Assembly (NCBI GenBank): GCA_030533445.1
Contig: CM060062.1
Coordinates: 15,580,164 to 15,644,163 of the forward strand
Direction of reading: 5' to 3'
DNA length: 64,000 nt
Source of the DNA: Cyprinodon diabolis
Taxonomy: Eukaryota > Chordata > Actinopteri > Cyprinodontiformes > Cyprinodontidae
Shown piece after piece: positions 57,443 through 64,000 of this stretch. Both the position numbers and the translations under genes were made by a program. Every line of letters starts with the position of its first letter. The first letter of the stretch is position 1. The notes under the pieces were generated by a model. That model ran no database searches. It was given only the letters and a program-made list of their open reading frames with translations, and was not told the DNA's origin.

Positions 57443-60400
57443 AAAGTAACAGCTCCCTCCAGATTAATATATATATATTCTATTTGTCAACGGTAAAGGT
57501 GCATGACTTAGTAAAAGCAGGAGGAGGGACTACAGTAAAACAATATCCATTGCAGATTCTCTTCATTACAGAGAACAATATGAAAGACTAATTAAAGCAT
57601 TCTTAAACAATTTTAACAACTGAAACTTACACACAAAAACTTTGACCTCACACCAACAATATGATGTTATATCTACAGTATTATATGGAAAGGAAGAAAA
57701 TATAACAGAACTGAAGAATTCATAAAACATGGCCGTACAACTAAAGTGACAGGCAGGGTTGGGCATTGATGAGAGAAGCAACAAAGTGGCCCATGTCCAC
57801 CCTGGATGAGCTGCAGATAGCCACAGCTCCATTTGGCCAAAGGCGCAAAGATCTGTCCCTCATGTAAAGGTTATAAGAAGAAAAAATAAAATCGAAAAAG
57901 AAGTCTCATTAGAAAAGCCTGGAAATATGGTTAAAAATGCTCTGGTAAGAGGACCTAACTTAACATTCTGAGCAAAAAGCAAAGATATTTAGACTAATTC
58001 TAACAAAACGTTGATCTCAATAATGATATTTACATATTTTTTCTATTCTGTCTGACTGAGCTTCTGTTACTGACAAAGTAAATTGCTAAGGAAAATGATT
58101 GCGTAAATGAGCAAAGCAGGAGGATACAAACTTTGATAGCTGTTACTATAAATACATGAAAGAGTGATTTTAAAAAAGCTCTGACACAAATGGGCTGAAT
58201 ACAAACACACTAGATGTGTTAAAAAAACAAAAACACCACGTAACCTTTCCTTTTTCCCTCTACTTGTCACTCATAAGCTACAATAAATTGTATTTTGCAC
58301 AATGTCCCATTAAAAATGGGTTAACATTTGAAGTCTCAACATGTAATACAACAAAAGAGGAGAGAAGATAAGAATACTTTTGCAAAGGTTTAAAAAAATT
58401 AATTCTTTATGAATCGACTGTAAAACCCACTGTCTTATTAAGTCTTATTTGATTTCCTACACAATAACTTCCTGTCCTGCTCATGAAGCTATTTAACTTT
58501 CAGCCTGAGATTAACCTATTGTGATCTGTTGCTTCAGTTGAATGGGAATTCTGGCGTTGCATCTTATATGTACAATACACCACTTTCATGAATAGAGTCT
58601 TTTTATGTGCTAACATCAGTTATAATAAAAAAAATGTGAACCGGCAGACGTGATCTGTGACATGCCATAACGTGGCACATCGTCAAGCGCTTACTTTACA
58701 GAGTATATTTTTCTCATTTGTGGTTCCGGACAGCTGCCAGCTTCCCTCTGACAGCTCCAATATAGCCATGCACGCATCAAACCCATTCACTGAAAATGTG
58801 AGCAAAACAATTTATCGTCCAGTCAGATTAAACGAGCAGATGAGCCAAAACCAAAACATTCAGTAAACATAGCAGTCTGTGAACAAAGAAGAGAGTCAGT
58901 CAAGAAAAACGAAAGAATTTAGCTACATTCTCAGTAAACATTTCAGTGACCTCTGTTATTGTTCATTGTTTTACTCTCCTATTTCCATGAAGTAGCAGTG
59001 AATAATCTCCATTGAATTAAACACAGACCAAACATTGTTTGCTGGATTCCATTTGTCCTCAGAAATCTAATCAAATCAATAAGATGAAATTGAACCATTC
59101 TGTTAAGCTTGGGTTTGTTATAGCTTGAGGATTTTTTCTTTGTTTGTATTTACTGCTGATTTAACTGAATCTACTGACCTTATTAATGTTTTATTCTATG
59201 TCCAAGAGCCCATTTCCTGGTTTCCTGGCAGATCTTGCTTTCTGATATTTGTGCAGTTATTCCTACTTTTCTAACTACACCACCTGCTTTTTGTTAGTTC
59301 ATCATCTTTTCAGTATATACAGCTTCTGCTCTTCAGTTGTTCTAATTTAGTTGGTTATATGATTACATCAAGCCCCAAATTTTGAAGGTAATTTCTGGCA
59401 TGGATTCTTTGCCTGTGCCGCAGCATTCAGTTTTTTATTAGGACTTTATGGAAATATGGTTTTCATTTATTTCCTAACCAATAACAGTGCAGAGCAATGC
59501 GTGACAGAAATAGTCTTAAAAACATTGTTTGAGCCACACTGGCAGCACAGATGATGTTAAAACTTGAGGTTGGTTTTGTGAATACCTTCACAGATAGGGG
59601 GAAAAAGATAAACAACAACAAATGTACTTCTAGTCAATATCATCTGACCAATTAAAGCTAGAGGGAAAAAAGTAAAAATTAGAAGAAAATATGCAAAGCA
59701 AGTTCCTTTAGATGCTGTTTAAAACTAGCTTTAAAGATTCAATAACAGGAGCACTCTTCAACCTGATGTTTAACGGCTTAAATGTTTGCAACTAATTAAC
59801 AGTTTGTCCGGATATTGCAGTAACCTCTATATATAGACCTTATGCTAACAACACTTCTAGTGTTGTTTCTAAAAAAATTTACCTAAACAAATTGTGCAAG
59901 TGCTAAAAAAGCAATGGCAAAGTTTTCCCTTCAATTGCCTTGATGACTTTCTAAAATAGAAAATGTATTGTTTCCAGAGGAAGATAAACAAATGGGTATC
60001 CAATAATTAAAAAATGTTCTCCTATCGTGTGTTCAAATGACTCTGTACACCAGTCCACGCAGCTGAACGCAGTTTTGTAAAGGATAAGAAAAACACAAAA
60101 CGTCAAGATTTATGCAGCTAAGAGAGAGAATGCTTTAAAATATCAATAAAAACAGGAAATGTTAGGAAAATATCCTATATGGCAAAACCTAACTGCTACA
60201 GTCCAAAGAGGTGTGACGGTCATCTATATGCTTGATCCCAACTCTTTTAACAGAGTGATTTGCAATCTTAAATGTAACCTAAAATGGGTTTCTCCACAAA
60301 TTTGTAAAATAGCAATTAAAAAAGACAATTCAATGACAGCAAATTTGATTTTAACACTTTTCAATGCAATGCGAGAACAATTAGTCACGATACCAAAGTA

Positions 60401-62601
60401 AAGCACACAAATCTCCTGTTTCTAAGTAGCCAGATTAAAAAATAGTTTTTCTCTTTAACAGATCTGCTGTCTCCATATTTTGTTAACTTAGACTGCTGTC
60501 AGTATAAGGTTTGACTCTGTGTATTTTTTAGGAACTTGTTTAGGAGTTATATATACTATATACTGTAATATATACTTATTTCTTTATGTATCCATTTAAT
60601 AATTTAAAGTTATCAACCCAATAATAGAGGGGGGTATCTTTGCAAACAGGTTCAACTTTCCAGAGCTACGCACCATGCAGAAGATATTAGACAACCAGCA
60701 TGGATACATTTAACAACTCATTTGGGTTTTTTTGTATCTATTTTTGACTTGTGGCTCATTTCCATTCTCATTTTAGCTTGATTTACTTTTCAGATAAAGC
60801 TTTCTGTAGAGTAGCTTGCTCTTTTAAGAGGTTCAAAGTGTCTTTTTTATGCCTTAGTCCATAGCAGCCTCTGTGACCCTCATTTATCTCTCACACTCCC
60901 CTCTCCTTTAATCACAGACTCACTGTCACTGATGTCTTCCGAGTTTCCTTCCTTTCTGGGTCTGCTCCTCCTTTTCTTTTTATCCCCCATCTCTTTCATC
61001 CCCCACATTTTCCCTTTTTTTCTTTCATTGCTCATTAGTCTGTCTCTGTAAATTTCTCTCCCACATGCGACATCCACCAGACACACATACTTGGAGACCT
61101 CTATCCACGTCTTAACACTGTGCATATAGAGAACATTTAAAGAGCCCATAAACCTCGACTCTTCATATAAGAGTGTCCATAAAAAACACTGAATATTTTA
61201 AAGTGTCTATTAAGAACCATCTGTTTTAGGGTTTGCAGATAACAATTTTCTAGTTAACTGTATTTGTGTTGTTTTGTTACCTTGTTTAAAATGCAGCACT
61301 TTGTTAAAAAAAAAAAAACTCAAACTTTTCACATCTTTTCATATTGGATACAGATTTGAAACCAGGGCAGGTATCAGTCATATAGTAAATATGCCTAAAT
61401 AGATTCTTATGATAAAGCATGTCAGTTCTGGTACAGTAGTTTTAATGTCACAAGTTGTAAACAATTTAAAATTAGAAGGATATTTCTGCAGGTCACCTTA
61501 CATATAGCACATCTCCATCTGCAAAAATAATGATTTCTCACATCTGTTTTCAGAATGTTTTAAAATAATCCTGTTGCTGCTGACCATGTACCAACTACAT
61601 GCTCAGTGTGGCGAAAATCTGTTGACGTATTCAGATTTATTGTACCTGAGTGCATGTTCCCAAGCAAGTGAGCTTGTAAAAAAGAAAGCACACTTGTTAA
61701 AAGAACATAGGCCTTCCATGATTTACAGTCTGTGTCTGATGTAATTATGTTGTCCATATACCCACATAGGTTCTCTCTTACAGTCTCTGTCACTATTTTC
61801 GAACTTCACTGCACCTCTTTTTACATCGGAAAGACAGAGGTCAGAAGGTTAATGGGAAAGGGGAATGTCAAATTTAGTTTTAAACAGAAAAGAGATTAGC
61901 CAGGAAACCGAGAATGGAGCTAAAGAATATAGCACGCTGGAAACTGCAGAGATGCCTAACAATAAGTTTAACAAGAGAGGAATATTTAAAATAAATAAAA
62001 TGTCAAAAACTCTGAACAAAACTCAAAACCTGAAAATGAAAAGCAAAGATTCAGTTGCAGGAAGTGTGATGTTTCTCGTGCCTTCCAAGAAAAACTAATA
62101 GTGCTGCTGTTGACCTAAAACTGTGAGCTCATAGAAACTTTGGCTTCACTTTCAAAGTTAGAAATAAGGCAAATAATCAATAGTGTAGACTTCAAAATGA
62201 AACTGTTAAACATGTTTCCTTATATCTTTTTTATATAACTGCATTTCATAATAGTCATAACTTGTAGATTTACAGCATTGTTAAGAGATGAAGTTTGTCT
62301 CAAAACAATTCCAAACTTTTATTTACTTACTATTTACTTCAGATTTTCTTTATTTATGTGAGCTTTAGTCAAGTTTTTCCTACAACCCTGACCAGGGATT
62401 GTTACTATAGGTCTTAGTGTCATAAAATAATTAATGAAGTTCAATAGTAAGTTTGAGTAAAAGTGAGAAAATGTATCAGAGGGATGGAAATAAACATCTT
62501 TGATAAGCTCATTTAAACAATTTGAAGCAAATGAAACTAAAAATGACCATTTAAACTATTAACTATTATGAATAGTTTACAATTTCACAAAACACAGTTT
62601 G
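57443..62601. other. Intergenic DNA, mostly unrecognised
   Basis: AT-rich. At 59200-59460 a stretch with CCTGGTTTCCTGG and CAGTATATACAGCTTCTGC resembles the transcribed part of a fish LTR, but it has no ends. Frames at 57566-57832, 60159-60406, 60880-61149 and 61560-62098 lack recognisable domains. Confidence 0.35.
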
Positions 62602-62960
62602 TGTCAACTGGTGGTGGATATGGTTGTGGACCCAGAAGCAGAGTGGAAGGAGACAGAGATGATTTGCTGATTTAATGAAGATCCAAAGGCAACACAGACA
62701 AGTCCAAAAACAAAATACAGAAAACCAAAAACCAGGAGACGTCAGCGAAAAAACGAGAATGAGGAGCAAAGAAACAATACACCAGCAATGAGGAACTGCA
62801 CAGGAGGTGTATATGGGGACAGAACAAAAATTGGCCAATCAGTTAATATGGAGCAGGAGAGGATAGAAGTAACTAGAAGGGATCTAGGGGGAAGGAGACT
62901 GGCACAATAGGGGGGCAACAGAGAGTAACTCAAAAAATGCAACACTGCTTAAATATAAGA
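62602..62960 (-). repeat. LTR fragment of a gypsy-type retrotransposon, antisense
   Basis: The plus strand starts TGTCAACTGGTGGTGG. The complement contains TTCCACTCTGCTTCTGGGTC and CTTCATTAAATCAGC, a typical fish LTR 3' end, and a TATA-like CATATACACC upstream. The distal end is uncertain and no target duplication was found. Minus frames at 62566-62945 lie inside it. Confidence 0.5.
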
Positions 62961-64000
62961 CAAAATGGTAAAGAAACCAATGACCAACAAAATAGAATGA
63001 CATAAATAACGAAAACTTTAATAGAAATCCAAAAGGGGAGAACCATAAGAGTTTGTTGCTGTGTGCAAGATCTTGAAAGTGTTTGTAACCATTTCTGCTG
63101 GACTTACATTAGAAAACAATGTCTATAAATATCTGGATTACAACTATAAAACACCAATCTTTTTTATCCGTACACACTGAAAGAATGTGGTCTTTATCAC
63201 GACCCTTCAGGTACTGATTGCAAAGGAGGTAATTCAGCCATCTGATTATATTGAGCCAGTTGCTGTGAAAAGTTGCACGACATCGACCATCAAGGACTGA
63301 AGTTGGACCCCTCTATTTCCCATTGTTGATATTTGATGTACATATATCGTGCATATCTACAGCAAATTGAGACGTTACTCAAATTGGAAAAATGTGACTC
63401 ATTTGATGCAAATAAGAGTCCAAATTAATTATTTAATGGTATTTCTCACCATCTTATTAAGAGGATGTTTATGTAATTGAAGTTAAATCAATTAAACAGT
63501 TTTCTTTCTTTTTGTAGGTAAAAAACAGCATTTAATTAGTTATTTTGAAAGGCTTAATACATTCAAGAAAAGTGGTTTTTATTTTAAGTGAGCAGAAAAT
63601 TGTAGTTTAAAAAACAGGCAGTGGTTTAAAAAATGTAATCTATAACACTGTTCCCTGATGGTGGGTAATAAAACTTGGCCGAAAAAAACAACTGGGATGC
63701 ACATCTGGTATAATCATCCTTTTGAAGTCAAGATCTGATACAGAGTGGCTTTAAACCCTTAATTTATGGGTTTAAGGCTCCATAAACACAAATAAAGGTA
63801 TTCTAATAAGTGGTTTGAACAGCATAAGTTCTAGTATTATATTTAACAACTGTGGTTGAATCTCCTAAACATAAATGTGCAATTTAATGAGCAGCTTTAG
63901 CTGCATAAACATAAATCAGTGTTTATAGAAGGTTCTAATTGTGTAAATATGTGTTTTCGTTCTCTGCTGTTCAGATGATTCTGCCACTGTTGATGAAGCA
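62961..64000. other. Intergenic DNA, nothing recognised
   Basis: AT-rich to the window end, with no exon or repeat identified. Confidence 0.4.

Noticed and set aside
60880..61149. 89-codon minus frame with a basic KKRRSRPRK stretch
   Set aside because: Composition follows a pyrimidine-rich plus strand. No splice sites, domain or conserved context.

Overview
This window looks like teleost fish nuclear DNA. It is AT-rich, has spliced exons with GT-AG borders, and carries fish-type repeats: tRNA-derived SINEs, hAT, Harbinger-like and TTAA-target DNA elements, Ty3/gypsy-type solo LTRs and a Ngaro/DIRS-type tyrosine-recombinase retroelement. Some repeat types are ones I associate with killifish and livebearers, but the sequence does not fix the species. 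There are no bacterial-style genes, and nearly all open frames are chance frames or lie inside repeats.

The only host gene I can support is the 5' part of a class 3 semaphorin, most like sema3e, on the minus strand. Exon 1 (31763-31871) encodes the initiator Met, a signal peptide and the first residues of the mature protein. Exon 2 (1802-1962) encodes the start of the sema domain. They are separated by a 29.8 kb intron, and their phases join cleanly through a split Asp codon. All later exons lie beyond the left edge. The likely promoter and 5' UTR lie just right of exon 1 (about 31872-32250).

The 29.8 kb intron holds a 0.9 kb near-perfect palindrome with TTAA borders (4807-5716), three hAT-type elements with 8-bp target duplications (10076-11042, 14013-15009, 16248-17441), a Harbinger-like element (15593-16226), several SINEs, a 70-bp hairpin (22119-22274), a gypsy-type solo LTR (24118-24892) and two copies of a CACTA-like MITE. 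The second hAT-type element from the right contains a nested LINE insertion. Another solo LTR (379-1061) lies left of exon 2.

Right of the gene, 32.3-64 kb is intergenic as far as I can see. It contains two more TTAA-target elements (32623-33220 and 39888-41002, the latter with a nested 202-bp element), decayed transposon coding remnants, LTR fragments, and the most notable object in the window. That object is a 4.3 kb retroelement (49678-53983) with the A1-body-B1-A2-B2 split direct repeat layout of Ngaro-type tyrosine-recombinase retrotransposons. It still shows a decayed RNase H domain, and its 3' half has been taken over by tandem repeats.
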